Both the position numbers and the translations under genes were made by a program. DNA of 64,000 nt, from assembly GCA_020072565.1 (NCBI GenBank), contig JAIQGI010000003.1, forward strand, positions 186,001 to 250,000. The letters are read 5' to 3'. Of the stretch, positions 36,003 through 44,170 are shown piece after piece; within the stretch, counting starts at the first letter, position 1, and each line of letters opens with the position of its first letter. Source of the DNA: Terriglobia bacterium (GTDB taxonomy: Bacteria; Acidobacteriota; UBA6911). A model generated the notes under the pieces. It did no database searches. It was not told where the DNA came from and saw only the letters and a program-made list of their open reading frames with translations.

Positions 36003-36656
36003 TTGGATAGCAGGAAGATTCCTATCAGCGCAAACGAACATTCACCGCTCCCGACCGACCTGCACGAAGAACCCTCGCAGTTGCGAGTTGTCGACAAGCG
36101 GCATTTCACGCAGGCGGATCTCGAGACGCCGGTTTCCGGACCCGTGGAGGACAAACCGCGCTATCCCACTTACGTGGAAGAATTGATGGCAAGGGTAGCT
36201 GAGACCGAACGCCGTTTCAGTGAACGGGTGAAACTGGTCGACCAGGAGATCGCCCGATCGAAGGCCCGCCTCGAGGCGGAGTACGAACGCAAGCTGGCGC
36301 TCAGCAAGCAGAGCCTGTTGTTGCCGTTTCTCGATGTGCTTGACAACCTCGAGCGGGCGCTTCGGGCCGCGTCTATTGCTGGAATCAAGGACGAGCTGCT
36401 CGAGGGTGTGAAGATGACAGCCGAGCTCTTCTGCTCAAGGCTGCGGGAACATGGGATCGAGCCGATCGAGGTCCTGAACCAGCCTTTCGATCCCAACTTG
36501 AGCCAGGCGGTAGGAGTAGTTCCCGTTTACGAGCAGGATAAGGACGGTCTGGTGGTCGAGGAAGTTCTTCGCGGCTATCGCATGGAGAAGATCCTGGTCC
36601 GGCCCGCGCAGGTGCGCGTCGGCCAATATCAGCAGGACCAGAAAACCTCAGCATAG
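36003..36656 (+). CDS. grpE: Nucleotide exchange factor GrpE
   Basis: About 217 residues: a long coiled coil (ARVAETERRFSERVKLVDQE onward) then the beta-sheet domain that opens DnaK's nucleotide cleft (FLDVLDNLERALRAA; QPFDPNLSQAVGVV; VVEEVLRGYRMEKILVRPAQ). These are the diagnostic GrpE segments. The start is uncertain: a TTG at 36003 follows GGGGGGTAGAG, and a GTG at 35937 has no ribosome-binding site but adds 22 residues. dnaK and dnaJ are not in the window, an atypical arrangement. Confidence 0.9.
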   Translation: MDSRKIPISANEHSPLPTDLHEEPSQLRVVDKRHFTQADLETPVSGPVEDKPRYPTYVEELMARVAETERRFSERVKLVDQEIARSKARLEAEYERKLALSKQSLLLPFLDVLDNLERALRAASIAGIKDELLEGVKMTAELFCSRLREHGIEPIEVLNQPFDPNLSQAVGVVPVYEQDKDGLVVEEVLRGYRMEKILVRPAQVRVGQYQQDQKTSA

Positions 36657-36700
36657 ACGATCCCTGCGCCGGCCATATTAACTCTCTGCGGCGTCTGCAG

Positions 36701-36749
36701 TCTCAGCGAACTCTGCGTTGAGGTTTTTTGGGTGAAGCTATGCCGCGCC
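36701..36749 (+). repeat. Dispersed CTGCGTTGAG repeat, copy 2
   Basis: Same 49-base element as at 19691-19739 with eight differences by eye. It lies between grpE and the end of the anti-sigma gene, which converge here. Confidence 0.7.
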
Positions 36750-36768
36750 AGGCGTTTCGCATTTATTT

Positions 36769-38064
36769 TCATCGAATCCGATAGTTCGTGCCGTTCCAAT
36801 AGAGCAGGAAAGGTATTCCTGAGAAGTGTAATTCTGCCAGTGCAGGCTCCTTTGCGAGGATATCTTGGTATTCCTTCGAATTCCGGTTGATCTCCCGGAA
36901 TGGGGCTTCAGGATGCAAGGCACACTCAGCATCAATCCAATTGCCGGTCGTGAGGTAGAACGCGCGCGTGCCGAGCTTTTTCACAAATCCAGCTGTGGAC
37001 TCCTTCGCGATCACCGAACCCCACTGCCTGGAACCAGGGCCTGGAAGATCGAAACGAGGTGGAGTGCTGCTAAGGAAGGAACCCTTGTTAGCATAGCCAC
37101 CCTGAAACGCAAGAGCTTGCACTTTCACAGTCTCTGCCTGCGCCATTCGGATCGGGGCGACGGCACCTAGCTGGCCGCCTCCCCCGCCTCGCCCCCCGCC
37201 TCCGCCTTGTGCTGTTGCTTGAGCTTGTGCCGCGCGAGCCGGCGCAACAGCAGCCTGCCGGCCTGGTTGAACCGCTTGCTGAATCATTTGTCCAGTCTGC
37301 TGACCTGCCAATCCGGCTTGCATCTTTGCATCTTCCGGACGGGCGCCTGCCACCTTCATCTTTAGCGCTTCGGCGTCAAGTTGGGCCTGCTTTCGCAGCT
37401 CCATTTCGACCACCTCAGGTTTGACCGCCTCCGCCCGGGCAGGAGCTTGGGGCCGGACAATATTTGAGGCATCCAGAGTCACCGGCGCTGGTGGAGCCGC
37501 GACGATTGCCGGGCTGATCGCTGCCGGCGCAGGCTGGTTCACGGGTCGGGCCTGAGGCGGCACGTTCGCGGCTGCGGGAGGCAGGGCCCTCTCAGAAGAA
37601 ATGTGAGTTGCAGGCGAGGTTGTCCTCGCCTGCGGGGAGATCAGAGCCGCATTGGATCCCCCCGAGATGCTGGGTCGCGATTCCTTGTTCGCCACCTGCG
37701 GTGCCGGCTGAGCAAGCCGGGACTCTCTCGTGGCTTGAAACAGGAGCAGACCGACGACCGCCACGACTACTGCTGCCAGTGCGAAGCGCACCGGAGAAGA
37801 ACTGTAAGAGAATCTACGTGGCTCGTAAGCCGAGCGGCCGGCGCTGACCGTTTCCCGATCCTCCAGCTGCAGGGACAGTGCCAGCGTTTCCTGGCACGCG
37901 GCACAATGTGAAGCATGCTCCTCAAAGCGCGACGTCTCGCCGGCGGTCAAGCGGGATTCGAGATAAGCTGCCAGCACGTTGGCGTCGGGGCAAGCTTCTG
38001 ACTCATGGCCCTGCCGCCGTGCAAGAATGCGCCGGATGGCCGCCTCTACGAATGGATCACTCAT
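36769..38064 (-). CDS. Zinc-finger anti-sigma factor with long low-complexity extracytoplasmic region
   Basis: A 431-residue membrane protein. Near residues 50-57 HASHCAACQE is the H-x3-C-x2-C zinc-binding core of the anti-sigma (zf-HC2) fold. A single membrane helix (RFALAAVVVAVVGLLLFQ) follows near 92-108. About 200 residues rich in Ala, Pro and Gln follow, including a Gly-rich patch (GGGGGRGGGGG). A C-terminal ~75-residue globular segment (TRAFYLTTGNWIDAECAL; LHFSGIPFLLYWNGTNYRIR) ends the protein and could sense the envelope. The sigma gene ends 22 bases upstream. Sequestration of that sigma factor is the expected role. Confidence 0.85.
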   Translation of the reverse strand: MSDPFVEAAIRRILARRQGHESEACPDANVLAAYLESRLTAGETSRFEEHASHCAACQETLALSLQLEDRETVSAGRSAYEPRRFSYSSSPVRFALAAVVVAVVGLLLFQATRESRLAQPAPQVANKESRPSISGGSNAALISPQARTTSPATHISSERALPPAAANVPPQARPVNQPAPAAISPAIVAAPPAPVTLDASNIVRPQAPARAEAVKPEVVEMELRKQAQLDAEALKMKVAGARPEDAKMQAGLAGQQTGQMIQQAVQPGRQAAVAPARAAQAQATAQGGGGGRGGGGGQLGAVAPIRMAQAETVKVQALAFQGGYANKGSFLSSTPPRFDLPGPGSRQWGSVIAKESTAGFVKKLGTRAFYLTTGNWIDAECALHPEAPFREINRNSKEYQDILAKEPALAELHFSGIPFLLYWNGTNYRIR

Positions 38065-38086
38065 AGCTCACCCCTATTATTGACGA

Positions 38087-39088
38087 TCATCCAATCCCGC
38101 CTTGCACCTTCTTTTGGCTCAGGGCATCTGCCGGCGCAGGCTGCAGCAAGGACTCGAGCGCCGGGTCTTCGGTTTCCGAGATCCAACGCCAGAGGGAACC
38201 CAGATCTCGCGCGCTGAGTCGGTGTGCTTTGCGCAGTTTGCTTTCGACTCGTTTCCGTATGCCCTTGCGCACACGCTCCAGCCAGCGCGACGCCGTCGCT
38301 TCATGCACCCCGAAGTGGCGGCCAATCACCTTGAGCGGTACTCCTTGCAGGTGATAGAGGCTGAGCAGCAAACGATCGCGCGCGCCGAGGCGCAAGATTT
38401 CCTCATTCAAGGCTTCTGCCAGCACGGGACCCCAGCGGGCATCGAGTCGCTCTTCCCCGGCACCCATGGGTCCAGGATTCTGGAAGCGCGGTAATCTCCC
38501 CCGTTCCACCAACTCGTCCAAAGAGACTTGCTTCCGCGCCCGCCGAAACCGATCGATCGCCGCATGCGACACGGCAGCACGCAGCCAGCCCGCGAGCGAT
38601 CCACGACCGTTGTAGCTCAGGAGTTTTCCTTTGGTCACGGGATTCGCGCCTGGCTCTGACTGTGCACACTGGTGCAGACTGCCGGCAGCCGTACCGGCCT
38701 CTCCAAGCAGGACAGCGACAATCTCCTGCGCAAGGTCCTCACTCGCCTCGAAATCCCGGCAAGCGCCAGCGGCGAAACGTCTGAGCAACGCCAGGTATTC
38801 GTCCGCGAAATGCTCCCATGCCACGCGGTCGCCCCCGGCACAGGCCAATGCCAGAAACAGGTCCTCGTGGTGCAGCTGTCGAACCAGGGACATGCAGCCG
38901 GAGCAAATGGCAGCGCCGCCGTCCTGAGTTTCCTGTGCGGCTGTCGCTGCGTGTTCTTCATGGCCGGCGGCCATGATTTCCTCCGCACGGGCGCAGAACG
39001 ATTCGAACGGGAGATTGATCGTTGGATAGCGTCGCCGGCAACGCTCAAAAACCTGGCTTATTTCCTTGACTGTCTCCGATGGCAGCAT
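38087..39088 (-). CDS. ECF-type RNA polymerase sigma factor with N- and C-terminal extensions
   Basis: A 333-residue sigma factor. Region 2 runs from LACAGGDRVAWEHFADEYLA to LLSYNGRGSLAGWLRAAVSH, and region 4 holds LSLYHLQGVPLKVIGRHFGV with HEATASRWLERVRKGIRKRV as recognition helix. About 75 extra residues at the N terminus contain C-x2-C (CSGCMSLVRQLHHEDLFLAL), and about 45 residues extend past region 4. The zf-HC2 anti-sigma gene lies 22 bases downstream. This pair is a textbook membrane-signalling module; the signal and regulon are unknown. The N-terminal Cys motif may sense redox or metal. Confidence 0.88.
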   Translation of the reverse strand: MLPSETVKEISQVFERCRRRYPTINLPFESFCARAEEIMAAGHEEHAATAAQETQDGGAAICSGCMSLVRQLHHEDLFLALACAGGDRVAWEHFADEYLALLRRFAAGACRDFEASEDLAQEIVAVLLGEAGTAAGSLHQCAQSEPGANPVTKGKLLSYNGRGSLAGWLRAAVSHAAIDRFRRARKQVSLDELVERGRLPRFQNPGPMGAGEERLDARWGPVLAEALNEEILRLGARDRLLLSLYHLQGVPLKVIGRHFGVHEATASRWLERVRKGIRKRVESKLRKAHRLSARDLGSLWRWISETEDPALESLLQPAPADALSQKKVQGGIG

Positions 39089-39318
39089 GAGAGCCGTCCT
39101 GCCGGCATTTTACACGAGTGGAATCCAAAAGCTTAGCCGCAGATTTCACGGACTGCATGAAAGCATGAGTCGCCCTTGACCACGAGTGCAGAAACGGGAT
39201 CTGTGAAGTCCGTGGAATTATCCATGCCAGGCTTTTCCGTTGCAGATCTGAATTTTAAGGGTTGGAACCATATGGTAGTATGTCACTCCCGGCTTTTGTG
39301 AAAGGAATTCCATTCCCG

Positions 39319-40584
39319 ATGTCTATCAAGATTCTGACCAGGAACATGCACGTTCCCAATCTTACGAGCATCGATGTCTACGAGTCGCTCGGCGGCTATC
39401 AGGGGCTGCGCAAGGCGCTGCGCGAATACACGCCTGCCGAGGTAACCGACATCGTGAAAAAGTCAGGCCTGCGCGGCCGGGGCGGTGCCGGCTTCCCGAC
39501 GGGGATGAAGTGGGGATTCGTGCCCAAGAACTCGGGCAAGCCGGTGTATCTGTGCGTGAACGGCGATGAGAGCGAACCCGGCACCTTCAAAGACCACGTT
39601 ATCATCGAAAAGGATCCGCACCAGATGATCGAAGGCGCCATCATCTCCGCTTATGCCCTTGGTTGCCACCAGGCGTTCATTTTCCTTCGCGGAGAGTTTT
39701 TCTACGGAGCCAGGGTAGTTCAGAAGGCGCTGGCCGAGGCTCAGGAGAAAGGATATCTGGGCAGGAACATCCTGGGGACAGATTACCACCTGGAGGTCAT
39801 CCTGCACCGGGGAGCCGGAGCCTACATCTGCGGTGAGGAAACAGCCCTGCTTGAATCGATCGAGGGCAGGCGCGGACACCCAAGACTCAAGCCGCCCTTT
39901 CCCGCCGTCGTCGGGTTGTACCAATGCCCAACGGTCATCAACAACGTGGAGACTCTGGCGAACATTCCGCACATTATCAGCAACGGCGCCGAATGGTTTG
40001 CGGGCATCGGCAGCGACCGCAATACGGGCACCCGGCTGTTCGGTGTCAGCGGTCATGTGGAGAGGCCGGGCGTCTATGAGTTCCCTATGGGAATTACTCT
40101 GCGCGAGCTGATCTATGAGCACTGCGGCGGCATCAGAAACGGGCACAAGCTCAAGGCGGTAGTCCCGGGCGGCTCCTCCGTTCCGGTCTTGTCCGCGGAC
40201 CAGGTCGATGTGCGCCTGGACTTCGATTCCGTCGCCAAGGCAGGCAGCATGCTTGGCTCTGCCGGCGTGATCGTGATGGATGAAACGACCTGCATGGTGA
40301 AAGCGGTGCGCCGGATCACGAAGTTTTATGCCGAGGAATCCTGCGGACAGTGCACTCAATGCCGTGAGGGAACGGAGTGGCTCTACCAGATCCTGACACG
40401 CATCGAGAAGGGCGACGGCAGACCCGGCGAACTCGAGATCATGCTCGACATCTGCACCAACATGAAAGGGCGCACGATCTGCCCTCTTTCCGATGCGGCA
40501 GCCATGCCCGTGGAAAGCTACATCCAGAAGTTCCGCGACGAGTTCGCTGCTCATATCCAGGGGCAGCGCTGCATCGTAGCCTGA
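39319..40584 (+). CDS. nuoF: NADH-quinone oxidoreductase subunit F (NuoF-like)
   Basis: A 421-residue NADH-binding flavoprotein. RGRGGAGFPTG near residues 52-62 is the NADH/FMN glycine loop, and VNGDESEPGTF and GAYICGEETALLESIEG complete the FMN site. Cys342, Cys345, Cys348 and Cys388 ligate the N3 4Fe-4S cluster (C-x2-C-x2-C-x39-C), so the enzyme looks functional. Neither nuoE nor nuoG adjoins it. Distinguishing NuoF from the flavoprotein subunit of a bifurcating hydrogenase or formate dehydrogenase is not possible without partners. The ATG at 39319 gives the family N terminus. Confidence 0.88.
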   Translation: MSIKILTRNMHVPNLTSIDVYESLGGYQGLRKALREYTPAEVTDIVKKSGLRGRGGAGFPTGMKWGFVPKNSGKPVYLCVNGDESEPGTFKDHVIIEKDPHQMIEGAIISAYALGCHQAFIFLRGEFFYGARVVQKALAEAQEKGYLGRNILGTDYHLEVILHRGAGAYICGEETALLESIEGRRGHPRLKPPFPAVVGLYQCPTVINNVETLANIPHIISNGAEWFAGIGSDRNTGTRLFGVSGHVERPGVYEFPMGITLRELIYEHCGGIRNGHKLKAVVPGGSSVPVLSADQVDVRLDFDSVAKAGSMLGSAGVIVMDETTCMVKAVRRITKFYAEESCGQCTQCREGTEWLYQILTRIEKGDGRPGELEIMLDICTNMKGRTICPLSDAAAMPVESYIQKFRDEFAAHIQGQRCIVA

Positions 40585-40610
40585 GCCGAAAGGTTACAGA
40601 GCACTGCCAA

Positions 40611-40646
40611 GACGCCAGGATCCCAGGAACCTCATTTTCTGGCGTC
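40611..40646 (+). terminator. Hairpin downstream of nuoF
   Basis: GACGCCAG (40611-40618) pairs with CTGGCGTC (40639-40646), and an overlapping CCCAGGA / TCCTGGG pair could compete. The following TTTT is short, so termination is plausible but unproven. CGCCAGG/CCTGGCG units of this kind are common intergenic repeats. Confidence 0.45.
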
Positions 40647-40756
40647 CTGGGGTTTTGGTGTCCTGACGGCCGTCTTCGCGTTTCATTCCAAAGCCTCATT
40701 TCATTTGGTTAACCCGATCGATGTTGCTAGATTAGGAGTCACGCGGGCAATGCACC

Positions 40757-41788
40757 ATGGGCAGACCGGGATTCTTGATCGACGATCGATTTCGACTCCA
40801 CGATCCGGGAGGCGGCCATCCGGAGTCCTCGAAGCGGCTGCTTCACATTCAGCAGGCGCTCGACGCATTTGGCATTGCCGGGCGCTGGCGGCGGATCGAA
40901 GCGCGCGCGGCACCGGCTGAACAGCTGGAACTGATTCACTGCCCGGGTCACATCGAGCGCGTCAAGCGCGCCTCGGAGCAGGCTCCGAGCTATCTGGATC
41001 CGGATACCCCGGTCTCCATTGAAAGTTACGCCACCGCGCTTCTGGCTGCCGGAAGCATCCTGGCATGCGTCGATGCCATCTGTGATGGGTATATCGATCG
41101 CGCATTCGCTTTCGTCCGGCCCCCGGGGCACCATGCAGAGCCCGACAGGGCCATGGGATTCTGCCTGTTCAACAACGTCGCTCTGGGCGCCGCCTATCTC
41201 CGGTCGGAGCACAAGCTCGAGCGGGTCGCCGTCGTCGATATCGACGTCCATCACGGCAATGGCACGCAGGCATGCTTCTACGATGATCCGAACGTGCTCT
41301 ACGTCTCCACTCACCAGTATCCCTACTTTCCAGGCACCGGCAGTTTCGGCGAACTCGGAGTCGGGGATGGCTGGGGCTACACGCTCAATTTCCCTCTGCC
41401 CGCCGGAACAGCAGACTCCGCATTCGTGCCTATTTATGCGCGGATTGTCTCTGCCGTTCTCGACCAATACCAACCCCAGTTCATCCTGGTCTCGGCGGGA
41501 TTCGACGCCCTGCTGGGTGATCCGCTGGGCGGCCTTGCCGTATCCGCCGCCGGCTATGCCTCTGTGGCCGCTTCCTTGCTCAAGGCGGCAGACAGGTGCT
41601 GTAGAGGCAGGATCTGCTTCGTTCTTGAGGGTGGTTACAGCCCGGCGGGGCTCCGGGAGTGCACAAAGGCGGTGCTGACCGAAATGGAATCCGATGACCC
41701 AAAGGAGCTGGCCCTCTCCGGCGATTCCCTCTTTGAAGCAATATCGCAAGAGGTCGGGGAGTGGATCGGCGAACGATGGAAATGGTAA
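40757..41788 (+). CDS. Histone deacetylase-family (acetoin utilisation AcuC-like) protein
   Basis: A 343-residue zinc-dependent deacetylase of the class II/AcuC fold. Active-site elements are intact: PPGHHAEPDRAMGFC with the two catalytic His, DIDVHHGNGTQ (Asp and His zinc ligands), GFDALLGDPLGG (second Asp) and LEGGYSPAGL. Bacterial members remove acetyl or acyl groups from proteins or polyamines. It is followed 29 bases later by a MEMO-family gene, suggesting joint transcription. ATG start; no strong ribosome-binding site visible. Confidence 0.92.
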   Translation: MGRPGFLIDDRFRLHDPGGGHPESSKRLLHIQQALDAFGIAGRWRRIEARAAPAEQLELIHCPGHIERVKRASEQAPSYLDPDTPVSIESYATALLAAGSILACVDAICDGYIDRAFAFVRPPGHHAEPDRAMGFCLFNNVALGAAYLRSEHKLERVAVVDIDVHHGNGTQACFYDDPNVLYVSTHQYPYFPGTGSFGELGVGDGWGYTLNFPLPAGTADSAFVPIYARIVSAVLDQYQPQFILVSAGFDALLGDPLGGLAVSAAGYASVAASLLKAADRCCRGRICFVLEGGYSPAGLRECTKAVLTEMESDDPKELALSGDSLFEAISQEVGEWIGERWKW

Positions 41789-41817
41789 CCAAAACTGCTC
41801 TTGGTGGAGGATTGGTT

Positions 41818-42621
41818 ATGATCAGAGAGCCGGCCGTTGCGGGTCAGTTCTACCCCGCAAATCCGCAGAGGCTGCAGGAGAATATTCGCTCCTTCCTCAG
41901 CCGAAGCGAAGCCTTGCTCGACGTTAAGGGGATTGTCGCGCCACACGCAGGCTACGTATATTCCGGGGGGGTGGCCGGCGCCGTTTATGCAGCCGTCCGG
42001 CTGCCCAGGCGTTTCATTATTCTCGGGCCCAACCATACGGGGAAGGGAGTGGCGCTCTCACTATACCCTTCGGGCCAGTGGCGCACTCCGCTTGGACTCG
42101 TCGGCATCGACGAGGAACTGAACCGCAGTCTCGTGCGGGAGTGCAGCCTCCTGGTCGAGGACACAGCCGCGCACGTGCGTGAGCATTCCATCGAGGTTCA
42201 GATCCCCTTCCTTCAGTCTCTGGCCGATGCGCCCCGTTTCTCGGCGATTTGCGTCGGGACGTCGGATTACGCTTCTCTCGAGACTCTGGGTCACGCCCTT
42301 GCCCGTGTCGTCCAGTCGACGTCCGAGCCCGTACTCCTGGTCGCAAGCTCGGATATGAGCCATTATGAACCTGCCGACGTCGCCGCCCGGAAGGATCGAT
42401 TCGCCATTGATAGGGTCGTGGGTGTGGATCCGCATGGTCTTTATCAGACCATCTTCGAAAAGGATATCAGCATGTGCGGTTTCGCGCCGGCGGTTGCCGT
42501 GCTGACTGCATGCCGTGATCTGGGCGCGACCAGCGGCCAGCTGATCCGCTACGCGACCTCGGGCGACGTCAGCGGCGACTACGAGCACGTGGTAGCATAC
42601 GCCGGCATGGCTGTCTTCTGA
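41818..42621 (+). CDS. AmmeMemoRadiSam system protein B (MEMO-like)
   Basis: A 267-residue MEMO1-family protein. MIREPAVAGQFYPANP opens the domain. IVAPHAGYVYSGGVAGAVYA, FIILGPNHTG, EHSIEVQIPFLQ and VLLVASSDMSHYEP carry the His/Asp/Cys residues of the dioxygenase-like pocket. It is related to non-heme iron aromatic dioxygenases, but most MEMO proteins have unknown activity. The ATG at 41818 has TGGAGGA seven bases upstream. It belongs with the AMMECR1 protein at 18061 and a radical SAM protein not present here. The gene converges with ruvC. Confidence 0.9.
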   Translation: MIREPAVAGQFYPANPQRLQENIRSFLSRSEALLDVKGIVAPHAGYVYSGGVAGAVYAAVRLPRRFIILGPNHTGKGVALSLYPSGQWRTPLGLVGIDEELNRSLVRECSLLVEDTAAHVREHSIEVQIPFLQSLADAPRFSAICVGTSDYASLETLGHALARVVQSTSEPVLLVASSDMSHYEPADVAARKDRFAIDRVVGVDPHGLYQTIFEKDISMCGFAPAVAVLTACRDLGATSGQLIRYATSGDVSGDYEHVVAYAGMAVF

Positions 42622-42624
42622 ACC

Positions 42625-43137
42625 TCAATTCCCGCGTCGGCTTCTCCCGGCCCGGCGCGAGGTCTCCCGGCCCGCCCTGTGGCTGTGGCAGATGGCTACT
42701 GCCAGTGCATCCGCGGCATCATCAGGGGTCGGAGTCTCCGGCAGGTCCAGCAGATGCCGAACCATCATCTGAACCTGGCTTTTCTCAGCGCGCCCGTAGC
42801 CGACGATTGCGCTCTTGATCTCGAGGGGCGAATACTCAAATACGGGGAGTCCTTGTTGGGCCGCAACCAGGAGGGCTACGCCTCTGGCATGGCCTAATTT
42901 GAGCGCCGACTGAACATTCGCCGAATAAAAGACCCCCTCGATCGCGACTGCATGGATTTCTTCGTGAGACAGGATCTCCGTCAGCCGGGTGTAGATTTGC
43001 AGCAGGCGCTCGTGAAAAGCGCGGCGCGGCGATGTTCGAATCGCGCCGAAAAGTATGGAGGAGTGCCGGGAGCCGTCCGACTCGATGAGGCCGTAACCCG
43101 TCGTCTCGCTTCCAGGGTCAATCCCCAGTATTCGCAT
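42625..43137 (-). CDS. ruvC: Holliday junction resolvase RuvC
   Basis: A 170-residue endonuclease cleaving four-way junctions. Acidic catalytic residues are Asp7 (ILGIDPGS), Glu67 (VAIEGVF) and Asp140/Asp143 (TPDDAADALAVA). The C terminus is a basic tail (RAGRETSRRAGRSRRGN). The ATG at 43137 yields the family N terminus. ruvA and ruvB are not seen downstream; yebC is upstream on the same strand, a frequent neighbour. Confidence 0.95.
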   Translation of the reverse strand: MRILGIDPGSETTGYGLIESDGSRHSSILFGAIRTSPRRAFHERLLQIYTRLTEILSHEEIHAVAIEGVFYSANVQSALKLGHARGVALLVAAQQGLPVFEYSPLEIKSAIVGYGRAEKSQVQMMVRHLLDLPETPTPDDAADALAVAICHSHRAGRETSRRAGRSRRGN

Positions 43138-43149
43138 CAGCAAGCGGTC

Positions 43150-43896
43150 TCAGGAAGCTTCTTGAATGGCTGCCTCATCGATGTCGAAATTCGACCATAC
43201 GTTCTGGATATCTTCCTGGTCTTCGAGGGCTTCCATGAGCTTTAGCATGGTTTGAGCTTCCTTGCCCTCGAGTTTTACATAATTCTGAGGCACCATGGAA
43301 ACTTCTGCGGCAGCCATCGGGATGGTGGCCGATTCGAGTGCCGCTTTCAGGGGTTCGAAGCTCTCCGGAGCAGCAAAAATCTCGTAGTTGTCCCCGTCTT
43401 CGCGCATGTCGTCGCCGCCATTGCCGAGGACGATGTCGAGAAGCTTCTCTTCGCTGGCCGCCGCCTTCTCGATGACAAAGTAACCTCTTCGCTCAAACAT
43501 CCATGCCACACAACCCGACTCGCCGAGGTTCCCGCCGTTCTTGGAGAGAATGTGCCGCAGCTCGGCGACCGTGCGGTTGCGGTTGTCGGTGAGGACGCGC
43601 ATAAAAACAGCTGCCCCTCCCGGCCCGTAGCCTTCGTAGTTCACTTCTTCATAGGATACGCCGGGGAGTTCGCCGGTCCCGCGCATGATCGCGCGCTTGA
43701 TATTCTCAGCCGGCATATTCGCCGCCTTCGCAGTATTGACCACCAGGCGCAGCCGGGGATTCGAATCAATATCGCCTCCGCCCGAGCGCGCCGCGACCGT
43801 CATTTCCTTGATCAAGCGTGTAAATATGCGCCCGCGTTTCGAATCAGCTGCAGCTTTTTTATGCTTGATAGAATGCCATTTTGAATGACCGGACAT
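43150..43896 (-). CDS. yebC: YebC/PmpR family DNA-binding protein
   Basis: A 248-residue protein with the invariant start MSGHSKWHSIKHKKAAADSK and the segments GGDIDSNPRLRLVV, AANMPAENIKRAI and YEGYGPGGAAVFMRVLTDNR. Members were described as transcription regulators and more recently linked to ribosome pausing at proline-rich sites. AAAGGAG lies seven bases before the ATG at 43896. The frame is open further upstream but through repeat DNA, so that extension is rejected. The gene lies 12 bases before ruvC. Confidence 0.95.
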   Translation of the reverse strand: MSGHSKWHSIKHKKAAADSKRGRIFTRLIKEMTVAARSGGGDIDSNPRLRLVVNTAKAANMPAENIKRAIMRGTGELPGVSYEEVNYEGYGPGGAAVFMRVLTDNRNRTVAELRHILSKNGGNLGESGCVAWMFERRGYFVIEKAAASEEKLLDIVLGNGGDDMREDGDNYEIFAAPESFEPLKAALESATIPMAAAEVSMVPQNYVKLEGKEAQTMLKLMEALEDQEDIQNVWSNFDIDEAAIQEAS

Positions 43897-43988
43897 AAAG
43901 ACGCTCCTTTTCCCACAGGATATTTTTATATTAGCATAGGTGCTGGCACTTTGTACCCATCGGCTGCAGGCTCGGCGAGTCGGACACA

Positions 43989-44017
43989 GGGGGAAAAAGC
44001 CGGCACAGAATGCCACG
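43989..44017 (+). repeat. Dispersed GGGGAAAAAGCCGGC repeat
   Basis: Reads GGGGGAAAAAGCCGGC then ACAGAATGCCACG and matches 30857-30884 with a few substitutions. It lies in the yebC-pyrE spacer, with further TTCGTCGTGTCATTCG-type sequence at 44093-44112. Confidence 0.55.
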
Positions 44018-44170
44018 AAGAAAACGAATGCGAGGCAATATTGCCGGCGGGCACGAATGCGGCGGAAAAATGCAGAGCAGGCGCGATTCAAGTTCGTCGT
44101 GTCATTCGCGGCTGCTTTTTGCGGCAATGTCTGAATCGCAGGCAGGCCCATCCAGAATCTTGGAGCGATC

